Below, piece by piece: positions 12,978 to 19,894 of a DNA stretch of 19,894 nucleotides. The notes below the pieces were generated by a model. That model searched no databases. It was given only the letters and a program-made list of their open reading frames with translations, and was not told the origin of the DNA. The position numbers and the translations under genes were made by a program. Source of the stretch: DASSBG01 sp965651365 (GTDB lineage Bacteria > Pseudomonadota > Gammaproteobacteria > Xanthomonadales > Rhodanobacteraceae); contig CBFGSA010000044.1 in the NCBI GenBank assembly GCA_965651365.1, positions 1-19,894 on the forward strand, written 5' to 3'. The first letter of the stretch is position 1; every line of letters begins with the position of its first letter.

Positions 12978-15292
12978 ATGAGCGATGATCGAAAGCCCGA
13001 GATCAAGCCATACCCCGGTCCGGCCGGCGGCTGGGGTTCGACCAGGTCCGTACTGGAGATCCTCAAGCGCGAGAAGGTGCCGGTTCCCACCACGGTGAAG
13101 GAGCTGTGGCGGCAGAACAAGCCGCGCGGTTTCACCTGCGTGTCCTGCGCCTGGCCGCAACCCGAAAAGCCGCTGCCTTCGAGTTTTGCGAGAACGGCGC
13201 CAAGGCCAGTGCCTGGGAGCTGACCAGCCTGCGCACCACGCCGGAGTTCTTCGCCCAGCACACCTGCACCGAATTGCGCGGCTGGAGCGATTACGCGCTG
13301 GAGCAGAACGGACGCCTCACGCATCCGATGCGCTACGACCGCGCCAGCGACAAGTATGTGCCGGTGGCCTGGGAAGAAGCCTTCCGCGGCATCGGCGCGG
13401 AGCTGAAGCAACTCGATCCGAAGTCGGTGGTGTTCGATGCTTCCGGCCGCGCCTCGCTGGAAACCAGCTATCTCTACGCGCTGTTCGCGCGAATGTACGG
13501 CAACAACAATTTGCCGGACAGCTCCAACATGTGCCATGAGGCCACCGGCGTGGCGCTCCGGCAGTGCATCGGCACCACCGTCGGCACCGTGGTGCTGGAC
13601 GATTTTTCCAAGACCGATTGCATCTTCTTTTTTGGCCAGAACGCTGGCAGCAACAGCCCGCGCATGTTGCACGACCTGCAGCATGCCGCCAAGCGCGGCG
13701 TTCCGATCATCGTGTTCAATCCCGTGCACGAACGTGGCCTGGAGCGCTTCAGCAACCCGCAGAATCCGCTGGAGATGCTGACCGGCGGCGAAACCAAACT
13801 GGCCACCCAGTATCACCAGGTCAAGACCGGCGGCGACATCGCGGCGATGACCGGCCTGTGCAAGACCCTGCTGGCGCTGGACGACGAGGCACTGAAGAAC
13901 GGCACATCGCGCGTGCTGGACACGGCATTCATCGCCCGGCACGGCCACGGCTTCGAAGCGTTCGCGGACTTCGTGCGCGCGCAGTCGTGGCAGACCATCG
14001 AGGCCGATTCGGGCCTGACGCGCGAGGCACTGGAGGGCGCGGCGCGCGTCTACGCCAGGGCCAACGCGGTGATCGGCGTGTACGGCATGGGTCTGACCCA
14101 GCACGTGCTGGGCGAATACAACATCTACATGCTGGTCAACCTGCTGTTGATGCGCGGCAATCTCGGCAGACCCGGCGCCGGCATCTGCCCGGTGCGCGGC
14201 CATTCCAACGTGCAGGGCCAGCGCACGGTCGGCATCGCCGACAATCCGGAACTGGTGCCACTGGACCGGCTGGCCGAACAATACGGCTTCGAGCCACCGC
14301 GCGAACGCGGCCTGCATACGGTGGAAGCCTGCAAGGGCGTGCTGAACGGCACGGTGCACGGATTCATCGGTCTGGGCGGCAACTTCCTGCGCGCGATCCC
14401 GGACCAGTCGCGCGTGATTGCAGCATGGAGCAAGCTGCGCCTGACGGTGCAGATTGCCACCAAGCTCAACCATTCGCACCTGGTCAATGGCGAGGTCGCC
14501 TACCTGTTGCCCTGCCTCGGCCGCATCGAGCGAGTGATGGAAAACGGCAAGCCGCAGGTGCTGTCCGCCGAGGATTCGACCAGTTGCATCCACGCCTCGG
14601 TCGGCAAGGTCGCACCGGCCAGCCCGGAGCTGCGGTCGGAAACGCGCATCGTGACCGAACTTGCAAAAGCCACGCTTGCCGTCAACCCGAAGGCGCCGTG
14701 GGACACGTGGGCGAACGACTATGCCAGCATCCGCGACGCGATCGAGGCGACCTGCCCGGAGCAGTTCCGCGACTTCAACAAGCGCATGTGGCAGCCGGGC
14801 GGCTTCCATCGCCCCAACAGCGCACGCGAACGGATCTGGAAGACCAAGAGTGGAAAGGCCGAGTTCATTCCGCCACCGGCACTGGTCGCCACCGGTTTCG
14901 CCGACCAGCCCGGCCGTTACCGCCTGATGACCATGCGCTCCAACGACCAGTTCAACACCACGGTCTACGGCTACGACGACCGCTTCCGTGGCATCAAGGG
15001 CACCCGCGACGTGGTGCTGATGAACAGGGACGACATCGCGCAGGCCGACCTGCACGAAGGCCAGATGGTGAAGCTGGTGACGGACACCGATGACGGCATC
15101 GCGCGCGAAGTCGGCGGCCTCAGCGTGGTCGCCTTCGACGTGCCGCGCGGCTGCATCGGCGGCTATTACCCCGAATGCAACCCGCTGATCCCGCTGTCGC
15201 ACCACACCCTGTTCAGCATGCTGCCCGCGGCCAAGTCGGTGCCGGTGCGCATCGTCGTCGATGCGAAACCTGATCAGCGTGTATCGCAATAA
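12978..15292 (+). pseudogene. FdhF/YdeP-family molybdopterin oxidoreductase, one frameshift
   Basis: Relative of E. coli YdeP, a formate-dehydrogenase-like bis-MGD enzyme linked to acid resistance. The first frame (12978-~13172) codes GPAGGWGSTRSVLEILKREK and the CVSCAW pair (Cys54, Cys57). The homology then continues in the -1 frame from about 13172 (AAFEFCENGAKASAWE) to the stop at 15292. Read across the shift, the protein is about 771 aa, the family's full length, with Cys71 as a further probable Fe-S ligand, NLPDSSNMCHEATGVAL with Cys186 at the Mo-ligand position, FFFGQNAGSNSPRMLHDLQ, and the C-terminal molydopterin dinucleotide-binding domain (QFNTTVYGYDDRFRGIKGTRD). All else is intact, so the lesion is a single-base loss at 13173-13174, a sequencing error, or much less likely recoding. 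Neither half alone has all the Fe-S cysteines. No fdhD is nearby. Confidence 0.85.
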
Positions 15293-15384
15293 CGGATTCT
15301 GGCTGCCTGTCCCTTGAGGACAAGGCGGGACGATATCGGGCTGGATGCATGACTTGTGGCAGGGGTGATGGGTGCGCCAGCGGT

Positions 15385-15390
15385 TATGCT
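15385..15390 (+). promoter_or_regulatory. -10-like box of the S9 peptidase gene
   Basis: TATGCT in the 128-bp gap after the oxidoreductase gene, 30 nt before ATG 15421. The start codon itself is preceded by GGGAG with 6-nt spacing. No good -35 at normal distance. Confidence 0.35.
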
Positions 15391-15420
15391 GTGAGGATTG
15401 ATTCGCCCCGGGAGAGTCTG

Positions 15421-17829
15421 ATGCGCCGAATTGACATCATCGCCGGCTTGCTGCTGGCCACTGCATTGCCGGCCCTGGCCGCACCGCCGCTGAGCATCGA
15501 ACAGATCATGGCCAATCCGGACTGGATCGGGCATGCGGTGGAATCGCCGTACTGGAGTGCCGATGGCTCGGCGGTCTACTACCGGCTGAAGCGGGACGGC
15601 TCTTCGGTGCGCGATCTGTATCGCGTCGATCTGGCCACTGGCGAGAGCGTGAAGGTGACTGACAAGGATCGGGCCACGGCCGACGGCCGACCGCTGTTCA
15701 ATCACCAGCATGACAAGGCCGCCTTCCTGCGACACGGCGATGTGTTCGTGCGCGATCTGGCCAGCGACGCGCTGCGTCAGATCACGCGCACGGCGGCGCG
15801 CGAGCAGGCCCTGCAATGGTCGGCCGATGGTCGAGCCGTGCAATACAAGGTGGATCAGAACTGGTTCAGCCATGATCTGGCCACCGGCACGACGTCCAGC
15901 GTGGCCGTGGTCAAGGCCGAGGACAACCCGTACGAGGATCACCCCGACGCGCTGGCGCGCAAGCAGCTGCGCCTGTTCAAGACCTTGCGCGACATCAAGT
16001 CCGGCAAGAATGCCCAGCGCACCCGCGAGATCGAGCTGGACAGGGCCGATGCAACCCGCGCCGACCTCAAGTTCTGGCTGGGCAAGAAGGCGAAGATCGT
16101 CGATACCGAATTGTCGCCCGATGGCAAGATCATGCTGGTGGTGACCGAACCGGCCGCGCACAAGAGCGGTCGGCCACCGGTGGTGAACCGTTACGTCACC
16201 GAATCGGGCTATGGCAAGGCCGAGGATGCGCGCATCTATGTCGGACGCAATGATCCGGCGCCGCAGTCGCTGTGGCTGCTGGATCTGGCGGCGCATGCCC
16301 AGCACAAGCTGGATCTTGGCGCCTTGCCCGGCATCCACGATGATCCGCTCAAGGCCCTGCGCGACAAACAGGTCGAGGCGTTGCGCCAGGCCGGCCATGA
16401 CAAGGAGGCCGATGCGATCAAGGCACCGGAGGTCCGCGCTGTACGCATTGCTGACGAGGGCCCGGCGGCGCTGGCCTGGAGCGACGACGGCAAGGCAGTG
16501 GCGGTGATGTTCCGCGCCGTCGACAACAAGGACCGCTGGATTGCCAGTATCGATTTCGACAGCCACAAACTGGTGCCGCAGCAACGCCTGCACGATACGG
16601 CGTGGATCAACTGGAACTTCAACGACTTCGGTTTCATTCCGCACGGCCACGTGCTGTGGTACCTGAGCGAGGAAAGCGGTTTCTCGCATCTGTACCGCAA
16701 GGCGCTGGACGGCAAGGCCGAGCAGCTCACCCGTGGCACGTTCGAGATCAGCCACCCGCAATTGTCTGCCGATGGCCAGTGGTTCTACGTGCGCAGCAAC
16801 CAGCAGGCCCCCTATGCCTATGATGTCTTTCGCCTGCCCGCGGCGGGCGGCAAGTTGCAGCGGATCACCGCCTACCAGGGCATGAACGATTTTGCCCTGT
16901 CGCCGGATGGCAAGCAGTTGCTGGTGACCCATTCCAGCGCCTACCTGCCGCCGCAGCTTGCCGTGATCAGGGTCGACGGTTCGGGCGGGCGTGAACTGAC
17001 CGACACCCGCAAGCCGGCCTACAAGGCGATGCAGTGGATCGAGCCCGAGTTCGTGCAGGTGCCCTCCAGCCACGGCAATTTCAAGGTGCACGCCAAGCTG
17101 TACAAGGCCGCCGATTTCGATCCGGCCAAGCCGCATCCGGCGGTGTTTTTCGTGCACGGCGCGGGCTATACCCAGGACGTGACCAAGGGCTGGTCGTACT
17201 ACTTCCGCGAGCAGATGTTCAACAACCTGCTGGCGCACGAAGGCTACGTGGTGCTGGACATGGACTACCGCGCCTCGGAAGGCTACGGCCGCGACTGGCG
17301 CACCGCGATCTACCGCAACATGGGCCATCCCGAACTGGAAGACCTGCTGGACGGCAAGGCCTGGCTGGTCAGGAACTACCATGTGGATCCGCAGCGGGTC
17401 GGCATCTATGGTGGCAGCTACGGCGGCTTCATGACCGAGATCGCGTTGCTGCGCGCGCCGGGCGAGTTCGCCGCCGGTGCCGCGGTGCGTCCGGTCAGCG
17501 ACTGGAGCGACTACAACCACGAGTACACCTCAAACATTCTCAACGACCCGCAGATCGACCCTGAAGCCTATCGCCGCAGCTCTCCGATCGAGTATGCAAA
17601 GAACCTGGCCGATCCACTGCTGATGTGTCACGGCCTGATCGACAACAACGTGCTGCCCGACGACACCATCCGCCTGTACCAGCGCTTCATCGAGCTGCAC
17701 AAGACCGACTTCTGGATGTCGCTGTACCCGCTGGAGCGACATGCCTTCGAGCATGCCGACTCCTGGCACGACGAATACCGGCGCATCCACGCGCTGTTCA
17801 CGCGGTTTGTGAAAGGGAGTGGGGAGTAG
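15421..17829 (+). CDS. exported S9 family serine peptidase (DPP-IV-like)
   Basis: An 802-aa peptidase. MRRIDIIAGLLLATALPALA is a signal peptide (1-20), so the enzyme is periplasmic or secreted. A long WD-like propeller region follows, with repeated Sx-DG blades (WSADGSAVYYRL, LSPDGKIMLVV, WSDDGKAVAVM, LSADGQWFYVR, LSPDGKQLLVT). The C-terminal peptidase S9 domain has FFVHGAGYTQ, YVVLDMDYRASEGYG, nucleophile Ser666 in GIYGGSYGGFMTE, Asp741 in CHGLIDNNVLPDD and His774 in LERHAFEH. This layout fits dipeptidyl or acyl-aminoacyl peptidases. ATG 15421 is chosen over the earlier open frame because of the signal peptide and GGGAG upstream. The last codons (GSGE) and the TAG stop are part of a heptamer repeat, so the C-terminus may have been altered by it. 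Confidence 0.95.
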   Translation: MRRIDIIAGLLLATALPALAAPPLSIEQIMANPDWIGHAVESPYWSADGSAVYYRLKRDGSSVRDLYRVDLATGESVKVTDKDRATADGRPLFNHQHDKAAFLRHGDVFVRDLASDALRQITRTAAREQALQWSADGRAVQYKVDQNWFSHDLATGTTSSVAVVKAEDNPYEDHPDALARKQLRLFKTLRDIKSGKNAQRTREIELDRADATRADLKFWLGKKAKIVDTELSPDGKIMLVVTEPAAHKSGRPPVVNRYVTESGYGKAEDARIYVGRNDPAPQSLWLLDLAAHAQHKLDLGALPGIHDDPLKALRDKQVEALRQAGHDKEADAIKAPEVRAVRIADEGPAALAWSDDGKAVAVMFRAVDNKDRWIASIDFDSHKLVPQQRLHDTAWINWNFNDFGFIPHGHVLWYLSEESGFSHLYRKALDGKAEQLTRGTFEISHPQLSADGQWFYVRSNQQAPYAYDVFRLPAAGGKLQRITAYQGMNDFALSPDGKQLLVTHSSAYLPPQLAVIRVDGSGGRELTDTRKPAYKAMQWIEPEFVQVPSSHGNFKVHAKLYKAADFDPAKPHPAVFFVHGAGYTQDVTKGWSYYFREQMFNNLLAHEGYVVLDMDYRASEGYGRDWRTAIYRNMGHPELEDLLDGKAWLVRNYHVDPQRVGIYGGSYGGFMTEIALLRAPGEFAAGAAVRPVSDWSDYNHEYTSNILNDPQIDPEAYRRSSPIEYAKNLADPLLMCHGLIDNNVLPDDTIRLYQRFIELHKTDFWMSLYPLERHAFEHADSWHDEYRRIHALFTRFVKGSGE

Positions 17830-17925
17830 GGAGTCGGGAGTAGGAAGGCGGGAGCAGAGATTGGGGAGCAGGAAGGCAAGAGCACGCTGTGCCGCTTTCC
17901 CACTCCCCACTTCCTACTTCCCACT
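17815..17925. repeat. inverted-repeat element built of 7-bp units (AGTGGGR)
   Basis: From 17815 the left arm runs in 7-nt register: GGGGAGT, AGGGAGT, CGGGAGT, AGGAAGG, CGGGAGC, AGAGATT, GGGGAGC, AGGAAGG, CAAGAGC, degrading with distance. The right arm is four reverse-complement units: TCCCACT (17898-17904), CCCCACT, TCCTACT, TCCCACT (17919-17925). The S9 peptidase stop TAG (17827-17829) lies in the second left unit. The arms could form a long imperfect hairpin, perhaps acting as a terminator. It fills most of the gap before phaZ. Confidence 0.8.
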
Positions 17926-17967
17926 CCCATCCTCATCCGTGTTCCGAACGCCCAGCCCGCGCCAAGC

Positions 17968-17973
17968 TACACT
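17968..17973 (+). promoter_or_regulatory. -10-like box of phaZ
   Basis: TACACT, 4 of 6 to TATAAT but keeping TA...T, 27 nt before ATG 18001. AGGGG ends 6 nt before the start codon as Shine-Dalgarno. The -35 region is poor. Confidence 0.4.
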
Positions 17974-18000
17974 TGACCCAATAACCAACAGGGGACACCC

Positions 18001-19248
18001 ATGCTCTACGCCTTGCACGAAGCCCAGCGCGCCATGCTGGGACCCTGGACCTACGGTGCCGAAGCCGTGGCCCGGATGTTTTCCCAGCCCGACAGTTGGC
18101 TCTCGCACTGGCCCGGTGCCCCGCGCATCGCGGCCGGCGCCGAGCTCGCCTATCGCATCGGCAAGGACTACGAAAAGCCCGAGTTCAATATCCATCGCGT
18201 CCAGGCCCATGGCCAGCCGGTGGCGGTGCTGGAGAACGTGGTGCTGGAAAAGCCCTTCTGCCGGCTGCTGGAGTTCAAGCGCTGCGGCGACGACGGCACC
18301 GGGGTCAAGCGCCTCAATGCCGACCCCAGGGTGCTGGTGGTGGCGCCGCTGTCCGGTCATCACGCCACCCTGCTGCGCGACACGGTGAAGACCCTGCTGC
18401 ACGACCATCAGGTCTACGTCACCGACTGGACCGATGCGCGCATGGTGCCGACGGACGAAGGCGAATTTCGTCTGGATGACTATGTCGACTACGTGCGCGA
18501 ATTCATCACCCACCTCGGCGCGAAAGATCTCAACGTGCTGGCCGTGTGCCAGCCGGTGGTGCCGGTGCTGGGTGCGGTGTCGCTGATGGCGGCGAGCGGC
18601 GAAACCACGCCGCGTACCATGAGCCTGATGGGCGGGCCGATCGATGCCGCCCTGAGCCCCACCGATGTCAACAGCCTGGCCACCACCCGCACGCTGGACT
18701 GGTTCAAGCGGACCGTGATTACCGAGGTGCCGGGCAATTATCCGGGTCACGGGCGCAAGGTCTACCCCGGCTTTTTGCAGCACGCCGGCTTCGTGGCCAT
18801 GAACCCCAGCCATCACATGATGGCGCACTGGGATTTCTATCGCAGCCTGCTGCGCGGCGACGAGGATGATGCCGAAACCCATCGTCGCTTCTACGACGAA
18901 TACAACGCCACTCTGGACATGGCCGCCGAGTACTACCTGGACACCATCGACGTGGTGTTCCAGCGCCGCCTGCTGGCGCGTGGCTGCTGGGATGTGCACG
19001 GCGAGCGGGTCGACCCGGCCGCGATCCGCAAGACTGCGCTGCTGACCATCGAGGGCGAGCACGACGACATCTCCGGCCGCGGCCAGACCGATGCCGCCCA
19101 GGCGCTGTGCCCGGGCATTCCGAAATCACGCCACCGCGAATACCTGGCGAAGGGCGTCGGCCACTACGGCCAGTTCAGCGGCCGCCGCTGGCGCCAGCAG
19201 GTGTATCCCGTGCTGCGCGATTTCATCGCTGACTATCATCGCGCCTGA
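18001..19248 (+). CDS. phaZ: intracellular polyhydroxyalkanoate (PHB) depolymerase
   Basis: A 415-aa intracellular depolymerase that mobilises native poly(3-hydroxybutyrate) granules. It opens MLYALHEAQRAMLGPWTYGA, typical of PhaZ/TIGR01849 proteins, with no signal peptide. The Cys-Asp-His triad known from Ralstonia eutropha PhaZa1 (Cys183, Asp355, His388) is found at the same residue numbers: Cys183 in VLAVCQPVVPVLG, Asp355 in IEGEHDDISG and His388 in GVGHYGQFSG. VYPGFLQHAGFVAMNPSHH is another strongly conserved stretch. The start has AGGGG with 6-nt spacing. No phaC, phasin or other PHB gene lies in the window, so this is a detached catabolic gene. It converges with the DUF4426 gene across a heptamer-repeat element. 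Confidence 0.95.
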   Translation: MLYALHEAQRAMLGPWTYGAEAVARMFSQPDSWLSHWPGAPRIAAGAELAYRIGKDYEKPEFNIHRVQAHGQPVAVLENVVLEKPFCRLLEFKRCGDDGTGVKRLNADPRVLVVAPLSGHHATLLRDTVKTLLHDHQVYVTDWTDARMVPTDEGEFRLDDYVDYVREFITHLGAKDLNVLAVCQPVVPVLGAVSLMAASGETTPRTMSLMGGPIDAALSPTDVNSLATTRTLDWFKRTVITEVPGNYPGHGRKVYPGFLQHAGFVAMNPSHHMMAHWDFYRSLLRGDEDDAETHRRFYDEYNATLDMAAEYYLDTIDVVFQRRLLARGCWDVHGERVDPAAIRKTALLTIEGEHDDISGRGQTDAAQALCPGIPKSRHREYLAKGVGHYGQFSGRRWRQQVYPVLRDFIADYHRA

Positions 19249-19283
19249 GTTCATGGGGCAGATCATGCCCGCGACAGCGATCC

Positions 19284-19360
19284 GTCAGCAGTGAGCCGCA
19301 AGCGGTGAGCAGAAAAGAGCGAGCCGCTTCTCCCGCTCACCGCTCACGGCTCACCGTCCC
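19284..19360. repeat. inverted-repeat element built of 7-bp units (TGAGCSG)
   Basis: The left arm in 7-nt register is GTCAGCA (19284-19290), GTGAGCC, GCAAGCG, GTGAGCA, GAAAAGA, GCGAGCC, GCTTCTC. The right arm is CCGCTCA (19333-19339), CCGCTCA, CGGCTCA, CCGTCCC (to 19360), reverse complements of the left unit. It lies in the 159-bp gap between convergent phaZ and the DUF4426 gene. TCCCG-TAGG-CGGGA at its right edge adds a small hairpin. It has the same construction as 17815-17925 with a different heptamer. Confidence 0.8.
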
Positions 19361-19407
19361 GTAGGCGGGATCAAGGAGCGCCAGCGTCGGGTCCGGCACG
19401 GATGACG

Positions 19408-19845
19408 TCAATCAACAACAAAGTCGTGGGTGAATTGAACGTGGGTTGCGGGACCGCCTTTAGGCGCGACGTCGAGATTGAAGCGCAGGGTGTCGTTGCC
19501 GGGCACCCTGAAACTGCCGATCCACGATTCGCCGCCGCGGTCGGTGACCCGCTGGAAGCGGATGGGTACTTTGGTACCCGTGAGTGTTGCGGCCTTGCCC
19601 GTCACCTGCGCGGGCACGCTGGTGGCCGCCGCGCCGCTGCCTTTCAGCACGGTCACGTTGACCACGCCCTGGTGCAGCGAGGATTCGATGCCGAGCCTGT
19701 CGGTGGTGGTTTTTGGCAGAAAATTGGCGGTCAGCGCGTTGTAGCGGATGGTGTAGGCACCGGCCGTGGTTTCGGCGGCGTTGGCGGCCAGCGGCAGCAG
19801 GGCCAGGGCGAGCAGTACAGCGCAGTTTTTCACAAGGATGTTCAT
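19408..19845 (-). CDS. exported DUF4426 domain protein
   Basis: A 145-aa protein with a signal peptide (MNILVKNCAVLLALALLPLAANA, cleavage after residue 23) and then a single DUF4426 domain, an all-beta family of unknown function common in gammaproteobacteria. Family features are GAYTIRYNALTANFLPK (29-45) directly after the signal, a short VNVTVLKG strand, RGGESWIGSF, and a C-terminal alternating strand VQFTHDFVVD. No cysteine follows the signal, so it is probably a soluble periplasmic protein rather than a lipoprotein. In many genomes the family sits near metW/metX or yggS-type genes. Here the neighbour upstream is outside the window, so context is unavailable. AGGGA immediately before the ATG is too close to act as a normal Shine-Dalgarno. 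Confidence 0.88.
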   Translation of the reverse strand: MNILVKNCAVLLALALLPLAANAAETTAGAYTIRYNALTANFLPKTTTDRLGIESSLHQGVVNVTVLKGSGAAATSVPAQVTGKAATLTGTKVPIRFQRVTDRGGESWIGSFRVPGNDTLRFNLDVAPKGGPATHVQFTHDFVVD

Positions 19846-19851
19846 TCCCTG

Positions 19852-19857
19852 ATGATA
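19852..19857 (-). promoter_or_regulatory. candidate -10 of the DUF4426 gene
   Basis: On the minus strand TATCAT (5 of 6 to TATAAT) ends exactly 6 nt before the ATG at 19845, the same spacing as at aroK and the sensor kinase. The -35 region is only partly inside the window and shows no strong hexamer. Confidence 0.4.
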
Positions 19858-19894
19858 GCGGCAAGACGGTTTCGATGGAGTGGGAGCCGTGAAC

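Noticed and set aside
13106..13171. Downstream oxidoreductase frame taken as a complete gene starting at 13106
   Set aside because: Its first ~22 residues have no homology, there is no Shine-Dalgarno, and it would lack the CVSC cysteines that the upstream frame encodes in the right place.
13164..13172. Programmed -1 frameshift signal
   Set aside because: Only an A-AAG tetramer is present, not a full X-XXY-YYZ heptamer, and I saw no clear stimulatory stem or pseudoknot. Kept only as an unlikely alternative to a deletion or sequencing error.
12917..15289. 790-codon open frame on the minus strand
   Set aside because: It is exactly antisense to the YdeP-like oxidoreductase, whose sequence is clearly conserved. 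The antisense product is His/Gln/Arg-rich with no recognisable motif. Long antisense frames are expected in GC-rich DNA.
15309..15331. Hairpin GTCCCTTG...CAAGGCGGGAC after the oxidoreductase gene
   Set aside because: The stem needs a bulge and no T-tract follows. Too weak to call a terminator.
15274..17520. 748-codon open frame on the minus strand
   Set aside because: Antisense to the S9 peptidase with its intact catalytic triad. The product has no family features and no ribosome-binding site of note.
17914..19062. 382-codon minus-strand frame opposite phaZ
   Set aside because: It runs through the heptamer element and is antisense to phaZ, whose triad falls at the known residue numbers. No independent support.

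Overview
The window is GC-rich chromosomal DNA, densely coding on both strands, with the gene content of a gammaproteobacterium. I infer order Lysobacterales (Xanthomonadales), probably Rhodanobacteraceae (Rhodanobacter/Dyella-like). The basis is the run aroK-aroB-small WGR-like gene-hemE, an AlgZ/AlgR-type two-component pair, an XrtH-type exosortase, periplasmic S9 peptidases and abundant intergenic palindromes. I could not check this by search. No tRNA, rRNA, CRISPR array, transposase, integrase or phage gene was seen.

Layout. (1) 3-1913 (+): ABC-F ATPase Uup, whose C-terminal linker carries an in-frame 79-bp palindromic repeat. (2) 1968-4360 (-), in transcription order: exosortase XrtH, dodecin followed by a clear terminator, pdxH, and a leaderless BtuF-like cobalamin-binding protein. 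(3) 4416-7638 (+): aroK and aroB (shikimate pathway, ATGA overlap), a strong hairpin, a REP-type element, then a WGR-like small protein overlapping hemE. (4) 7687-9431 (-): LytTR response regulator and His_kinase-family sensor kinase (ATGA overlap), convergent with hemE. (5) 9616-12467 (-): secreted prolyl oligopeptidase and cytoplasmic carboxylesterase (ATGA overlap). (6) 12602-15292 (+): a truncated secreted esterase remnant, then a YdeP/FdhF-type molybdopterin oxidoreductase interrupted by one frameshift. (7) 15421-19248 (+): secreted S9/DPP-IV-like peptidase and intracellular PHB depolymerase PhaZ. (8) 19408-19845 (-): exported DUF4426 protein.

Most genes are housekeeping or ordinary periplasmic-hydrolase genes. 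The unusual content is at the DNA level. There are two kinds of dispersed repeat: paired-palindrome elements with CGTCATTCC-type ends (in uup, before the WGR gene, before the sensor kinase), and inverted-repeat elements made of degenerate 7-bp units (after the S9 peptidase, after phaZ, and a weaker one after hemE). Elements of both kinds run into genes: one codes protein inside Uup, one supplies the stop codon of the S9 peptidase, and one may have lengthened HemE. Four genes also have a TANNNT -10-like hexamer only 6-9 nt before the start codon, which suggests leaderless transcripts. Two genes are damaged: the esterase at 12602 and the oxidoreductase at 12978.

No gene-free stretch exceeds 300 bp. 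The longest (6059-6278, 9432-9615, 17830-18000, 19249-19407) are largely occupied by these repeats.
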